From assembly GCF_029318635.1 (NCBI RefSeq), contig NZ_CP119676.1, positions 884,614 to 948,613 on the forward strand: a stretch of DNA of 64,000 nucleotides. Direction: 5' to 3'. The notes below the pieces were generated by a model, which saw only the letters and a list, made by a program, of their open reading frames with translations, was not told the DNA's origin and did no database searches. Positions 1 to 10,430 of the stretch are shown here, one piece after another. The translations under genes and the position numbers were made by a program. Origin of the DNA: Varunaivibrio sulfuroxidans (GTDB lineage Bacteria > Pseudomonadota > Alphaproteobacteria > Rhodospirillales > Magnetovibrionaceae). Every line of letters begins with the position of its first letter. The first letter of the stretch is position 1.

Positions 1-63
1 GTACGCTCCGAATTTTCCTCCACATCAAGGTAGAGAGGCCATCACCCAAACGGGGAAATGGGC

Positions 64-930
64 ATGAAGCGTTCACGTTTCTCAGAGGAACGGATTATTG
101 GGATTCTGCACGAGCAGGAAGCGGGTCAGAAGACGGCGGATGTGTACCTCCACCAGGCGCGAGACCGACACCTACCTCCGCAAGACCTGTGAGGTGAGTG
201 TGCGGTGGGTGTGCGGTGGGTGTGTCGCGCGACGGGCGTGGGCCACAGTTCGGTCCGTTACCGGTCGATCAAGCCGGATGATGTTTCGATTCGGGAGCGG
301 CTGCGGGCGCTATTCGCCCGACGGCGCCGGTTTGGTTATCGCCGTCTGCACCTGCCGTTAACCCGGGAGGGCCTGCACATGAATCAGAAGAATCTGCGTC
401 GCCTGTACCGGGAAAAAGGTCTTCAGGTGCGCGGCGTGCCTTGGGCACGCGGGTGCCGATTCTGCCCGAGGGACCGAACCGAAGATGGTCCCTGGACTTC
501 GTTTCCGACGTGCTCGACGACGGACGGCGGTTCCGCATCCTGTGTGTCGTCGATGACTTCACGCGAGAATGCCTCGGCCTAGCGGCCGACACCGCCCTGT
601 CGGACTTACGGGTTGCACGGGAACATTCAGCGCTGGGACAAGCCCCAAAGCGTTGTCAGTGACAACGGCGCCGAACGGACCAGCATCGCGATCCTCAAAT
701 GGCCACAGGAGCGCCACGTGAAATGGCATTACACTCAGCCGGAAAAGCCGACACAGAACGCCTTCGTGGAAAGCTTCAACGGGCAGCTGTGGGAAAATGT
801 CTCAACGAGACCCTATTTTGCATGCCGGGACCATACTGGCGGCATGGAAGCATGATGACAACCACCACCGACCGCACTCCGCCCATGGTGGGGCGACACT
901 GGTCGAGTTCGCCGAAAAAGCCGATATGAG
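64..930 (+). pseudogene. decayed IS3-family transposase (orfA/orfB remnant)
   Basis: The reading frame opens like an IS3 OrfA (MKRSRFSEERIIGILHEQE) and then breaks. Later frames carry OrfB pieces: the helix-rich RRFGYRRLHL block, LDFVSDVL (first catalytic Asp), VSDNGAE (second Asp), NAFVESFNG (catalytic Glu), and finally HHRPHSAHGG followed by VEFAEKA. These pieces sit in at least three frames with an internal deletion between the OrfA and OrfB parts, so no complete DDE transposase can be made. The IS ends were not located with certainty; the element may begin upstream of base 1. This is an old, inactive insertion. Confidence 0.85.
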
Positions 931-1225
931 GCATGCCCCATATCGGCTTGAACTAAAGCGCCCGCAACGGGCAATGCTTTGCAAGCGGGCTCTACCCCCA
1001 TAACCGGAGGGAACTTGGGAGTCACGTCACATTTTAAAAACACCACGAGAAGACGCCCCCGCCATGGGGGCCGTCGCCGCCCTCCCGTGGAAAAATAAAT
1101 ATCGCAACGCCCAACGTTCCATACCATATTTCCACTGCACCATGAGCCGAATTTGCATACCGATTTCACCTGGGCCGCGCTCAGGGTAAATCATAACACC
1201 AGAAAAGGACCGTGGGTTTAGCCCC
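931..1225. other. intergenic stretch, no gene seen
   Basis: About 295 bases between the IS3 remnant and the sensor kinase. Only short reading frames without recognisable motifs occur here. It probably holds the right edge of the insertion and the kinase promoter, but I could not define a promoter. The ribosome-binding site before the kinase ATG is weak. Confidence 0.5.
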
Positions 1226-3625
1226 ATGGTGAGAGCCGAAGTGAAAGCACCGGAATTCCCCGCAACCGAACATGAACGTCAGCGGTCCCTGGACAAGCTA
1301 AACATCACCGACACCCCCCCGGAGGAACGGTTCGATCGTCTGACGCGAATAGCAAAAAATCTTTTCGAGGTTCCCATTTCTCTGGTCAGCATCGTGGACA
1401 AAGACCGGCAGTGGTTTAAGTCGCGCCAGGGTTTGGATGCTTGCGAAACTCCGCGGGACGTCTCTTTTTGCGGTCACGCCATTTTAGGCGAAGATGTTTT
1501 TTGTGTCCCCGACGCCCTTGAGGATCCGCGTTTTTACGACAATCCGCTTGTCACGGACGCGCCACATATCCGTTTTTACGCCGGAGCCCCCCTCAGTGTC
1601 GCCAACGGTCAAAAAGTAGGCACGTTATGTATTATCGACACCGTCCCCCGGACCTTGTCGCCAAAGGAATTTCAGGCGCTGCGCGATCTGGCCGACTGCG
1701 TGCAACAGGAATTAACGCAGGCGCTATTAATTGAAACCACCGCGGAGCTTACGGCACGGGAAAGCCACTTAAGGGCCGTCCTGGACACCGTTATCGACGG
1801 CATTTTTTCAATCGACGAGAAGGGCGTCATCAAAACCGTCAATCCCTCGACGGTAAAATTATTTGGCTATGAAGAAGATGAAATGGTCGGCCACAACGTC
1901 AACATGTTGATGCCCGAACCGTATCGCAGCAAACATGACGCGTACATTCACGAATACCTTAAAACGGGCCGCGCAAAAATTATCGGCAATAGCCGTGAAC
2001 TTGTCGGACAACGCAAAAACGGTTCAACTTTTCCCCTTGAGCTGTCCATAGCCGAAATGGAACAAAGTGGACAGCGCACCTTCGTCGGGGTTACGCGCGA
2101 TATTTCCGAACGCAAAGCGGCGGAACGCCTCAAGGTCGAATTTGTCTCCACGGTCAGTCACGAACTCCGCACGCCGCTCACCTCCATCAAGGGGGCGCTG
2201 GGATTGATCCGCTCGGGCGTCATCGGCACATTACCAGACAAACTCGGCGCGATGCTCGACATCGCCTACTCCAACAGCGATCGTCTCACTCGCCTGATCA
2301 ACGATATCCTGGACATCGAAAAAATCGCCGCCGGGAGAATGCCCTTCAACAATACGGCGATGCGCTTGCCGCCCTTCATCCATCAGGCCATCGCCGTCAA
2401 TCAGGATTACGCCGCCACCCTCGACGTTCAGTTCACTTTTACCGACGAACTTCCCGACATCTCAGTCCATGCCGACCCCGACCGTTTAATGCAGGTGATG
2501 AGCAACTTGATGTCCAATGCCGCCAAGTTTTCACCCAAAGGCGCGGCTGTGAATATCGCCCTTCGCATGGTCGAGGGTCGTATTCGCGTCTCCGTTTCCG
2601 ATCAAGGCCCCGGCATAGACAAAAAATTTCAGCATAAAATTTTTGAAAAATTCACCCAGGCGGATTCTTCCGACAAACGCCAAAAAGGGGGCACCGGATT
2701 GGGGTTGAGCATAGCCAAAGCCATCATTGAACAGTTGGGCGGAGAAATTGGCTACGAGACCGAAAAAGGCGTCGGAACGACATTTTACTTCGACCTCCCC
2801 CTGGCTCCCAACAACATTTCCAACAACCGTTCGACGGCGTTGAAAAATAATACGCGCCATATCTTAATCTGCGAGGACGATCCCGATATTGCGGCTTTGA
2901 TCCAACTTATGCTCCACAACGACGGCTTCGTCGCCGATATCGCCCGCGACGCCAAACAGGCAAAACACTTACTGTCCCAAACCAGGTATAGTGCAATGAC
3001 CCTGGACCTCGACTTGCCCGATCAAAACGGCGTTTCCTTGATCCGCGAATTGCGCGACAACGAGAAAACTCGCGAACTGCCCATCATCGTTATTTCGGCG
3101 ACGGCGAACGAAGGAAAGTTGGAATTAAACGGCGATACCGTTGGTATCATCGACTGGATGCAAAAGCCGATTGATCAAACGCGCTTTTTCCAAGGGCTGA
3201 AGCGCGCCATGCGCGACACCGCCAACCACGTCCCCCAAATTTTGCACATTGAAGACGACCCCGACGTCGCCCAAGTGGTCGCCGCTCTGGTCGACGACAT
3301 GGCCGAGATCACCTCCGTCGGCAATCTTTCCGAGGCGCGGACATTGCTGGGCGACAAAATTTTCGACCTTATCATCCTCGACCTCATGTTACCCGATGGC
3401 GATGGCCAGCAATTACTGCCTTTCTTGAAAAAAACGCGCAACAGCGCGACGCCAACCATTATTTTCTCGGTGCAGGACACAACAAAAGAAACCATCGACG
3501 CCATCTACGCCTCCTTGGTGAAGTCGCGAACCAGCAACGAAACTCTGCGTGCCGTCATTCGCACCGCGATTGACGCAAACGCCCGTACAAAGGCGAATGG
3601 CGAGGGCATGCCTAATCCGGGATAA
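1226..3625 (+). CDS. hybrid sensor histidine kinase (GAF-PAS-HisKA-HATPase-REC-REC)
   Basis: A 799-residue soluble kinase with no membrane segment, so it probably senses a cytoplasmic cue. Residues about 30-165 form a GAF domain of the type found in many two-component kinases. A PAS domain of the FixL type follows (about 178-297, with SIDEKGVIKTVNPS). The phosphorylated His is H312 in SHELRTP. The ATPase domain shows the N box (LMSNAAKFSP), G1 (DQGPGI) and G2 (GGTGLGLSIAKA). Two receiver domains follow, with likely phospho-accepting Asp residues D594 (TLDLDLPDQNG) and D719 (LDLMLPDGDG). There is no HPt domain and no separate response regulator beside it, so its output partner is elsewhere. 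It is read in the same direction as upp but separated from it by about 140 bases. The ligand is unknown. Confidence 0.92.
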   Translation: MVRAEVKAPEFPATEHERQRSLDKLNITDTPPEERFDRLTRIAKNLFEVPISLVSIVDKDRQWFKSRQGLDACETPRDVSFCGHAILGEDVFCVPDALEDPRFYDNPLVTDAPHIRFYAGAPLSVANGQKVGTLCIIDTVPRTLSPKEFQALRDLADCVQQELTQALLIETTAELTARESHLRAVLDTVIDGIFSIDEKGVIKTVNPSTVKLFGYEEDEMVGHNVNMLMPEPYRSKHDAYIHEYLKTGRAKIIGNSRELVGQRKNGSTFPLELSIAEMEQSGQRTFVGVTRDISERKAAERLKVEFVSTVSHELRTPLTSIKGALGLIRSGVIGTLPDKLGAMLDIAYSNSDRLTRLINDILDIEKIAAGRMPFNNTAMRLPPFIHQAIAVNQDYAATLDVQFTFTDELPDISVHADPDRLMQVMSNLMSNAAKFSPKGAAVNIALRMVEGRIRVSVSDQGPGIDKKFQHKIFEKFTQADSSDKRQKGGTGLGLSIAKAIIEQLGGEIGYETEKGVGTTFYFDLPLAPNNISNNRSTALKNNTRHILICEDDPDIAALIQLMLHNDGFVADIARDAKQAKHLLSQTRYSAMTLDLDLPDQNGVSLIRELRDNEKTRELPIIVISATANEGKLELNGDTVGIIDWMQKPIDQTRFFQGLKRAMRDTANHVPQILHIEDDPDVAQVVAALVDDMAEITSVGNLSEARTLLGDKIFDLIILDLMLPDGDGQQLLPFLKKTRNSATPTIIFSVQDTTKETIDAIYASLVKSRTSNETLRAVIRTAIDANARTKANGEGMPNPG

Positions 3626-3763
3626 CGCCCCTGCGTCCGTCCTCATTTTCGAAGAGTCTGAAAACGCGCACCGTGGTAAGTTAGGCATTGGTTTATCCCC
3701 CCTGTTTTGTTTTACTGCCGCCACAGAAAATTCGCCGCCATCGAACATCGAAGACGAGAACCC

Positions 3764-4417
3764 ATGTCGCAGCATCTTCAATTTCCCAATCTGCATATCC
3801 TCGATCATCCCCTGATCCTGCACAAGTTGACTCACACGCGTAAAATCGGCACCTCGACCAAGACCTTTCGCGCCCTGCTCAAGGAAATTTCCTTACTTAT
3901 GGGGTACGAGATCACGCGCCGGCTCCCCCTCACGCACGAGAGGATCGAAACCCCCTTGCAGGTTATGGAAGACGCCCCCGTGATCGACGGCAAGAAAGTC
4001 GGCGTAATTCCGATTTTGCGTGCCGGGCAAGGCATGGCCGATGGCCTGTTGGAACTGATGCCCTCGGCCCGGGTCGGCCATATTGGGCTGTACCGCGACC
4101 ACGACACCCAGCGTCCGGTGGAATATCTGGTCAAGCTTCCCGATGTGGAGGGACGGCTGTTTATCGTCACCGACCCGATGCTGGCGACCGGCCACTCCGC
4201 GTCCTACGCCCTGGACGTTCTTAACAAACGCGGCGTGCCCGATGAAAATATTCGCCTGATGGCCTTGGTCGGCACCCCCGAAGGGGTTGGCGTCTTGCTC
4301 AAGGAGCATCCTAAAGTAGCGGTTTACATCGCCGCGCTGGACGACGGGTTAAACGAAAACGCCTATATCCTGCCCGGATTGGGCGACGCCGGGGATCGCC
4401 TGTTCGGCACGAAGTAA
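3764..4417 (+). CDS. upp: uracil phosphoribosyltransferase
   Basis: A 217-residue enzyme that makes UMP from uracil and PRPP in pyrimidine salvage. It shows the family's ILRAGQGM block, a PRPP-binding loop reading DPMLATGHS (usually DPMLATGGS, so His replaces the second Gly), and a C-terminal region ending in [11 protein letters not shown], as usual in this family. The start at MSQHLQFPN was chosen because it matches the family N-terminus and follows a GA-rich stretch; an in-frame ATG 57 bases upstream would add an atypical leader. It lies tail-to-tail with deoB, 30 bases away. Uracil released by pyrimidine nucleoside breakdown from the neighbouring operon would be its natural substrate. Confidence 0.96.
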   Translation: MSQHLQFPNLHILDHPLILHKLTHTRKIGTSTKTFRALLKEISLLMGYEITRRLPLTHERIETPLQVMEDAPVIDGKKVGVIPILRAGQGMADGLLELMPSARVGHIGLYRDHDTQRPVEYLVKLPDVEGRLFIVTDPMLATGHSASYALDVLNKRGVPDENIRLMALVGTPEGVGVLLKEHPKVAVYIAALDDGLNENAYILPGLGDAGDRLFGTK

Positions 4418-4447
4418 TTCCGTCTCCGGGGGGCTTTTCTCGGGCCT

Positions 4448-5692
4448 CTATTTCTCGTCCACACCGCGCCCGGCGAGGCAATCGACGCCGTGGGCAAGCC
4501 CCTCGACCCCCAAATGCCGGGCGACGGTTTGGCCGATATCGGCGAAGGTATCGCGCCCGCCCAGATCGGCGGGCGCGACATCGGGGCCGAAAAACAAGAC
4601 GGGAATGTTCTCGCGGGTGTGATCGCTGCCCGGCCACGTCGGGTCGCAGCCGTGATCGGCGCTGAGCACGCACAGGTCGCCCGGCCTCAGCATCGCTTCC
4701 AGTTCGGGAATGCGTCGATCGAACGCCTCCAGCGCCTGGGCGTACCCGGCGACGTCGCGCCGGTGGCCGTAAACGGAATCGAAATCGACCAAATTGGTAA
4801 ATACCAGCGCCCCGTCCGGCGCGGTGCGGCCCGCGGCGACGGTGGCGTCGATCAAGCCGTCGGTATCGTCCGCCTTGACCGCCCGGCCGATCCCCTTGTG
4901 GGCGAAAATATCGGCGATCTTGCCGATCGAGATCACCTCGCCGCCGGCGTCGCGCACGTGATCGAGGAGGGTCGGGCCATGCGGCGGTACGGTGTAATCG
5001 CGGCGATGGGCGGTGCGTTTAAACGTCGCCGCGGTTTCCCCGACAAAGGGCCGCGCGATGACCCGGCCGATCGACAGCGGTTTAAGAATCTCCTGGGCGG
5101 TTTCGCACACCGCGTAGAGGCGCGCCAACCCGAAATGATCCTCGTGGGCGGCGATCTGAAACACGGAATCGGCGGAAGTATAGCAAATCGGCTTTGCGCT
5201 ATGGATATGCTCTTCGCCCAAATCTTTCAGGATTTCGGTGCCCGAGGCGTGGCGGTTGCCCAAAATTCCGGGCAAGGCGCAGCGCGCGATCAAGGCGTCG
5301 GTAACCTCGGCGGGGAAGCACGGCACAGTACGTGGAAACACGCCCCAGGCGAACATCACCGGAAGTCCGGCCATTTCCCAATGGCCGCTCGGCGTGTCCT
5401 TGCCCACGCTTTTCTCGCGGGCGTAGCCATAAGCGCCGCCGACCGGCGTCTTCGGGTCCACCCCCAAGGAGGCCTCCCCGCTGCTGGCCAGCGCCGCGCG
5501 GGCGAGGCCGAGGCGGGTCAGATGGGGCAGCGCCAAAGGGCCACGGCGCACGCCCGGAATGTCCGCTTCGCCCGCAGCGCAGGCCTGGGCAATGTGGCCC
5601 AGGGTGTCGGCCCCCGCATCGCCGAAGGCGGCGGCGTCGGGCGCGCCGCCGATGCCGAAGGAATCGATGACGATGATAAAGGCCCGGCTCAT
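4448..5692 (-). CDS. deoB: phosphopentomutase
   Basis: A 414-residue metalloenzyme of the alkaline-phosphatase-like superfamily. It interconverts ribose- or deoxyribose-1-phosphate and the 5-phosphates, linking the phosphorylases to deoC. The N-terminal [20 protein letters not shown] carries a metal-binding Asp, SGHWEMAG and [16 protein letters not shown] are typical blocks, and the C-terminal [18 protein letters not shown] supplies the second metal site. The start at 5692 overlaps the deoA stop by four bases (ATGA), which indicates translational coupling; a longer frame to 5797 runs inside deoA and is not credible. It is the last gene of the nucleoside operon. Confidence 0.96.
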   Translation of the reverse strand: MSRAFIIVIDSFGIGGAPDAAAFGDAGADTLGHIAQACAAGEADIPGVRRGPLALPHLTRLGLARAALASSGEASLGVDPKTPVGGAYGYAREKSVGKDTPSGHWEMAGLPVMFAWGVFPRTVPCFPAEVTDALIARCALPGILGNRHASGTEILKDLGEEHIHSAKPICYTSADSVFQIAAHEDHFGLARLYAVCETAQEILKPLSIGRVIARPFVGETAATFKRTAHRRDYTVPPHGPTLLDHVRDAGGEVISIGKIADIFAHKGIGRAVKADDTDGLIDATVAAGRTAPDGALVFTNLVDFDSVYGHRRDVAGYAQALEAFDRRIPELEAMLRPGDLCVLSADHGCDPTWPGSDHTRENIPVLFFGPDVAPADLGGRDTFADIGQTVARHLGVEGLAHGVDCLAGRGVDEK

Positions 5693-7044
5693 GGCGTTTG
5701 CTCGTGCGCGACGTCGCCGCGCATTTCGCGGATCACCATCGGACGGGCGGGCGGCGGGGCGTCGCCGAGGCGGATCGCCCGGCGCAAGGCGGCGCAAGCG
5801 CCGTGATAATCGTCTTCATCGGCGGCATGGACCATGGCCAGCGGCGTTTCCGGAGTGATCGCCTGTCCCGGCGCGCACACGTCGTCAAGACCGACGCCAT
5901 GGTCGATTTTATCATCTGCCCGACGGCGCCCACCGCCCAGGCCGATCACCGCGACCCCAACCGCGCGGGCATCGACGGCGGTGATGTATCCGCCGTCCCG
6001 TGCGGCATCGCCGATCGGACAGGGCCGCACGACGGGGGCCGGGCGCAGGTGTTTTTGCGGGGCGTCGATAAAATCCTTCGGCCCGCCTAAAGCGGCGACC
6101 ATACGCGCGAAAACCTCCAACGCCTGACCACTGTCGAGGGCCGCCCGGGCCTGCTTGCGCCCGGCGTCGCGGTTCCTGGCGAGACGGCCCAGGACCAACA
6201 TTTCCCCGGCCAGGGCCAGCGTCACCTCCCGCATTCTGGGATCGCCGTCGCCCTTGAGGAAATCGACCGCTTCGACAACCTCCAGCGCATTGCCGACGGC
6301 GCGCCCCAACACCTGATCCATGTCGGTGATCAACGCCGACGTCGGCAGGCCAAGGGCGTTGGCGACCTCAACGATGCTGCCGGCGAGATCGACCGCCATG
6401 TCCATTTCCCGGGCGAATGCGCCCGAGCCGGTCTTGACGTCCATCACCAAGCCTTGCAGACCCGCGGCGCACTTTTTCGACAGGATCGACGCCGTGATCA
6501 GGGGGATCGATTCGACCGTCGCGGTAACGTCGCGAATGGCGTAAAAACGCTTGTCCGCGGGAGCCAGGCGGGCGGTCTGACCGATAATCGCGCAGCCCAC
6601 GGATTTCACCGTTTTGCGGTAGAGGGCGTTGTCGGGCGTCGTCCGATAGCCGGGGATGGAGTCCAACTTATCCAGCGTGCCCCCGGTGTGCCCCAGGCCT
6701 CGTCCCGAGATCATCGGCACATAGCCGCCGCACGCGGCGACGATCGGGGCCAGCATCAAACTGACCTTGTCGCCGACGCCGCCGGTGGAATGCTTGTCCA
6801 AAACCGGGCCGGGCAAATCCAGATCGCGCCAATCGAGCACATCGCCCGAGGCCGTCATCTCGCGGGTCAGCGCCCGGCGCTCGTCCATCGACATGCCTTG
6901 AAAGAAAACCGCCATGGCGAAGGCCGCGACTTGCCCCTCGCTCATGCTCTCGTCCGAAACGCCCTCGACGACAAAGGCGATTTCCGCATCGCTAAGAACG
7001 CCGCCGTCGCGTTTCTTGCGGATGATTTCCTGGGCCAGAAACAT
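5689..7044 (-). CDS. deoA: thymidine/pyrimidine-nucleoside phosphorylase
   Basis: A 451-residue enzyme that splits thymidine or deoxyuridine with phosphate into the base and deoxyribose-1-phosphate. The phosphate-binding KHSTGG motif is at residues 84-89, followed by GVGDKVSL. The glycosyltransferase-3 fold is recognisable from the N-terminal helical part to the C-terminal alpha/beta domain ([20 protein letters not shown]). Length fits bacterial DeoA (about 440). Its stop overlaps the start of deoB, and it begins two bases after the purine nucleoside phosphorylase stop, so it is part of one polycistronic message. Confidence 0.95.
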   Translation of the reverse strand: MFLAQEIIRKKRDGGVLSDAEIAFVVEGVSDESMSEGQVAAFAMAVFFQGMSMDERRALTREMTASGDVLDWRDLDLPGPVLDKHSTGGVGDKVSLMLAPIVAACGGYVPMISGRGLGHTGGTLDKLDSIPGYRTTPDNALYRKTVKSVGCAIIGQTARLAPADKRFYAIRDVTATVESIPLITASILSKKCAAGLQGLVMDVKTGSGAFAREMDMAVDLAGSIVEVANALGLPTSALITDMDQVLGRAVGNALEVVEAVDFLKGDGDPRMREVTLALAGEMLVLGRLARNRDAGRKQARAALDSGQALEVFARMVAALGGPKDFIDAPQKHLRPAPVVRPCPIGDAARDGGYITAVDARAVGVAVIGLGGGRRRADDKIDHGVGLDDVCAPGQAITPETPLAMVHAADEDDYHGACAALRRAIRLGDAPPPARPMVIREMRGDVAHEQTP

Positions 7045-7046
7045 GC

Positions 7047-7874
7047 TTATTCTCCGTAGCGGGTCAAAAATCCGTGCAGCAGATCCTGCACCGCCCGGCT
7101 CGCCAAGGCGGCGTTATCCATGGTTTGTTCGTGGCTGAGCGGGACCGCGTTCATGCCGGCGGCGAAATTGGTGATGATCGACAGCGCAGCGACGCGCATT
7201 CCGGCGTGACGGGCGAGGATGACCTCGGGCACGGTGGACATGCCGACCGCGTCCGCGCCCAACATCCGCGCCGCGCGAATTTCGGCCGGGGTCTCGAAAT
7301 GGGGGCCGCAAAACCACATGTAGACGCCGTCATGCAGCGTCACCCCGATGTCGGCGGCGATCGCGTGCAGACTTTGACGCAGGGCGGGATCGTAGGCTTC
7401 GCTCAGATCGACGAAGCGATCGTCGCCCGGCGCGCCGAACAGCGGGGAAACCCCGGTGAAGCTGATATGATCGCAGATCGCCATGACGCTACCCGGACCA
7501 ACCTCGGCGTCCGTGCTGCCCGCCGCATTGCTCAGCACCAAGGTTTCGCATCCCAGCCCGGCCAATGTGCGCACCGCCACCTTCATCGCGTCCGGCGCGC
7601 CGTTTTCGTAGTAATGCGCCCGGCCCTGCATCAAGGCGACGTCGGCGCCTCCGATGCGCCCTAAAATCAACCGCCCGGCATGGCCGCCGACGCCGCCTTC
7701 GGGAAAGCCCGGCAGATCGCCATAAGCGATAGCGATCGCGTTTTCCACATTGTTGGCGAAATTCCCCAGGCCGGAACCCAGGACGACCGCGACCTTAGGG
7801 GCCAGATTCCCGGCCCGTGTGGCGACAACCTCCAACGACCGTGCGACATTCTCGTTCGCATTATCCTCGTTCAT
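7047..7874 (-). CDS. punA: purine nucleoside phosphorylase (trimeric PNP family)
   Basis: A 275-residue enzyme that phosphorolyses purine (deoxy)nucleosides. It has the phosphate loop LGSGLGNFA near residue 33, the QGRAHYYE block, the LSNAAGS motif, [14 protein letters not shown], and ITNFAAGM, where the Asn corresponds to the purine-contacting residue of the trimeric class. The family also includes XapA-like enzymes, so exact purine preference cannot be read from sequence. ATG overlaps the cdd stop as ATGA. With deoA it supplies the two phosphorolysis routes of the operon. Confidence 0.92.
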   Translation of the reverse strand: MNEDNANENVARSLEVVATRAGNLAPKVAVVLGSGLGNFANNVENAIAIAYGDLPGFPEGGVGGHAGRLILGRIGGADVALMQGRAHYYENGAPDAMKVAVRTLAGLGCETLVLSNAAGSTDAEVGPGSVMAICDHISFTGVSPLFGAPGDDRFVDLSEAYDPALRQSLHAIAADIGVTLHDGVYMWFCGPHFETPAEIRAARMLGADAVGMSTVPEVILARHAGMRVAALSIITNFAAGMNAVPLSHEQTMDNAALASRAVQDLLHGFLTRYGE

Positions 7875-8308
7875 GATGGATTTCCTCGCGCCGGCGCATC
7901 CTCGCCGCCGTCGGCCAGGGTATCGGGGCCGAAAGACATCGGCAATAAATCGTCCAAGGTTACGGTTTTAATCACGCCCCCCGCACCGCACAGATGGATC
8001 GGTGTCGCCGCGGATGCAAACTCGCGGATGCGTTGTCGGCAGCCGCCGCACGGCGTGACCGGGGTATCCCCCCTTCCGCGCACGGCGATTTCCACGATTT
8101 CCCGCTCGCCGTCCATGACCATCGCGGCGATCGCCGCCGTTTCCGCGCAACTTCCTTCGGGATAGGCCGCGTTTTCGACATTGCAGCCGCCGTAAAGTCG
8201 GCCGTTCTTGCCGCGCACCACCGCCCCCACGGCGAACCGCGAATAGGGGGCGTATGATCTCTCGACCGCCCTATCAAGGGCTTCGCGCATGGCGTCGTCC
8301 ATGGCCAT
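7871..8308 (-). CDS. cdd: cytidine deaminase
   Basis: A 145-residue zinc enzyme that converts cytidine and deoxycytidine to (deoxy)uridine so that pyrimidine phosphorylase can act on them. The catalytic signature is present: C54-A-E56 in GSCAETAAI and C87-x-x-C90 in PCGGCRQ, giving three Cys zinc ligands and the proton-shuttling Glu of the homotetrameric class. SYAPYSRFAVGA near residue 18 is typical. The C-terminus extends about 15 residues past the fold and is rich in Asp/Gly. It begins directly after the ABC permease gene and overlaps punA by four bases. Confidence 0.96.
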   Translation of the reverse strand: MAMDDAMREALDRAVERSYAPYSRFAVGAVVRGKNGRLYGGCNVENAAYPEGSCAETAAIAAMVMDGEREIVEIAVRGRGDTPVTPCGGCRQRIREFASAATPIHLCGAGGVIKTVTLDDLLPMSFGPDTLADGGEDAPARGNPS

Positions 8309-8309
8309 T

Positions 8310-9284
8310 CTAGCGCTCCTTCACATAAGGGGTGCCGATCGCCTTGGGCGCGACCGCCTTGCCGATAAACCCGGCGAGCAGCACCACCGTCAAAATATAG
8401 GGTAAGGCCTGAATAAACTGCACCGGCACCTCGCCGATGCCGGGCAAATGAACCCCCTGCAACCGGATGGCCACGGCGTCCAACAGACCGAACATCAAGC
8501 ATGCGCCCAAGGCGTGAAAGGGCCGCCACTTGCCGAAAATCATCGCCGCCAGGGCGATATAGCCCTGCCCCGCCGTCATATCGCGCACGAACACGGCATT
8601 TTGCGCGATCGAGATATAGGCCCCGGCGAGACCGGTCAACACGCCGCACATCAATACCGCGCGGTAGCGCAGGGCGGTCACCGACAAGCCGGCGGTATCC
8701 ACCGCCTGCGGATTTTCGCCGACCGCGCGCAAGCGCAACCCGAAACGGGTGCGAAACAGGATCCACCACGTCAACGGAACGACGGCGAAGCCCAAGTAAA
8801 CAAAACCGTTATGGCCGCTGATCGCGTGTTTATAAATGGTCCCAATGATCGGAATCTGGCCCAGGGTGTCGGCCATCGGTAGGGTGATCGGCATGAAACG
8901 CGACGATGCGTCCAGGGTCGGGGTTTGCCCGCCGCGCTGAAACCAGGCGTTGCCCAGTACCGCCGTCAGACCGGACGCCAGGATATTGATCGCCACCCCG
9001 CTGACCACTTGGTTGCCCTTGTGGGTGATGCAGGCGAAACCGTGCAGCAACGCCATCGCGCACGCCGCGGCGACGGCGCCCGCCAGGGCCAGCCAGGGCG
9101 ATCCGGTCACCGCCGCGATCGCCGCCGCGACAAAGGCCGACATCAGCATCTTGCCTTCCAGGCTAATGTCGATGATTCCCGAGCGTTCGGAGAAAATGCC
9201 CGCCATGGCGCAGAAAATCAATGGGGTCGAAACGCGCAGGGTGGCGTCCAACGTAAGTACGGCCAATAAGAAAAAATCCGCCAT
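8310..9284 (-). CDS. nucleoside-type ABC transporter permease (second subunit)
   Basis: A 324-residue polytopic membrane protein of the BPD_transp_2 class (permeases that partner BMP-type binding proteins). It starts near MADFFLLAVLTLDATLRVSTPL and has the family motif FSERSGIIDISLEGKMLM plus a later RAVGENPQAVDTAGLSV loop that contacts the ATPase. About eight to ten hydrophobic segments are visible. The ATG follows the stop of the first permease gene directly (TAA then ATG). With its partners it should import nucleosides, judged by the catabolic genes in the same operon; the substrate itself is inferred. Confidence 0.9.
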   Translation of the reverse strand: MADFFLLAVLTLDATLRVSTPLIFCAMAGIFSERSGIIDISLEGKMLMSAFVAAAIAAVTGSPWLALAGAVAAACAMALLHGFACITHKGNQVVSGVAINILASGLTAVLGNAWFQRGGQTPTLDASSRFMPITLPMADTLGQIPIIGTIYKHAISGHNGFVYLGFAVVPLTWWILFRTRFGLRLRAVGENPQAVDTAGLSVTALRYRAVLMCGVLTGLAGAYISIAQNAVFVRDMTAGQGYIALAAMIFGKWRPFHALGACLMFGLLDAVAIRLQGVHLPGIGEVPVQFIQALPYILTVVLLAGFIGKAVAPKAIGTPYVKER

Positions 9285-10430
9285 TTACGCCTCCTCATGG
9301 GCGGGTTTGGGTGGGTCGGATGGGGTCGCCCCGTCGTGCAGCCGGAAATAAAGCCGCGTGATCCAGGGCGTTGACATGTACGCCAGCGCCCCCGAAAACA
9401 GGATGATCAGGCCCTGAATGGCGACCACCATCTCGCGGGTGATGTTGGGCACGTCGAACGCCAAGTCCGCGCCGCCTTGGTACAACACCCCGAACAACAG
9501 GCTGGCCAGGATGATACCCAGCGGATGGTTGCGCCCCATCAAGGAAACCGCGATCCCGGTGAACCCGTAGCCCGCCGTGAAATCGAGCAGCAATTTATGC
9601 TGCACCCCCATGATTTCGTTCAATCCGACAAACCCGGCCAGGGCGCCGGAAAGGCACATCGTCAGGATGATCACCCGCGCCGGACGCACCCCGCCGTAAA
9701 TCGCCGCCCGTTCGTTAAAGCCGACGGCGCGCAGCTCGTAACCCCATTTCGTGCGCCAGATATAGAACCACACCCCGACGCAACAAATCAGCGCCCAAAC
9801 GAGCGACAGATTGGCCGGGGATTTGGCCATCGGGATACCGAACCACCCCAGGACTTGATAGATGAACGGAAGTTGGGCGTTGGCGGCGAATTCCCGGCTT
9901 TCCGGGGATTGCTGGCCGGGTTCGATCAGGACGTGGACCATCAAATAGACCATCAGCGCCGAAGCGATGAAATTGAACATGATCGTGGTGATCACCACAT
10001 GGCTGCCGCGATAGGCCTGAAGGTAGGCCGGGATCAACGCCCACAACGCGCCGCCCGCCGCCGCCATCAAAATCGCGATCGGGATCAATAGGCCCATCGG
10101 CAGCACATGATCCAGCCCGAGCATCGCCAGCCCGACGCCGAGACCGCCGATATAGGCCTGCCCCTCGCCGCCGATATTGAACAATCCGGCGTGAAAGGCC
10201 ATCGCCACCGCGAGCCCGGTAAAAATGAAATTGGTCGCGTAGTACAGGGTGTAACCGACCCCCTCTTCATAGCCCAGCGCGCCGTGAAGCATGATGACGA
10301 CGGCGTCGATCGGATTTTCCCCGATCGCCAGGATAATGACGCCCGAAACGACCAAGGCCATGGCGACGTTGATCAGCGGTATCAGGCCGATATCGATCCA
10401 CCGGGGCAGTGTCCGCGTCTGATCGCTCAT
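9285..10430 (-). CDS. nucleoside-type ABC transporter permease (first subunit)
   Basis: A 381-residue membrane protein of the same permease class, paired with the 324-residue subunit. It has an N-terminal cytoplasmic tail (MSDQTRTLPRWIDIGL), many membrane segments, the LFNIGGEGQAYIGG motif and the ATPase-contacting loop ELRAVGFNERAAIYGG. Its ATG overlaps the stop of the ATPase gene as ATGA. The heterodimer of this and the following permease is the standard arrangement for BMP-dependent nucleoside importers. Confidence 0.9.
   Translation of the reverse strand: MSDQTRTLPRWIDIGLIPLINVAMALVVSGVIILAIGENPIDAVVIMLHGALGYEEGVGYTLYYATNFIFTGLAVAMAFHAGLFNIGGEGQAYIGGLGVGLAMLGLDHVLPMGLLIPIAILMAAAGGALWALIPAYLQAYRGSHVVITTIMFNFIASALMVYLMVHVLIEPGQQSPESREFAANAQLPFIYQVLGWFGIPMAKSPANLSLVWALICCVGVWFYIWRTKWGYELRAVGFNERAAIYGGVRPARVIILTMCLSGALAGFVGLNEIMGVQHKLLLDFTAGYGFTGIAVSLMGRNHPLGIILASLLFGVLYQGGADLAFDVPNITREMVVAIQGLIILFSGALAYMSTPWITRLYFRLHDGATPSDPPKPAHEEA

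Noticed and set aside
4490-5806. 438-codon open frame on the plus strand opposite deoB
   Set aside because: It mirrors deoB codon structure in GC-rich DNA, has no family motif, and deoB is unambiguous on the other strand.
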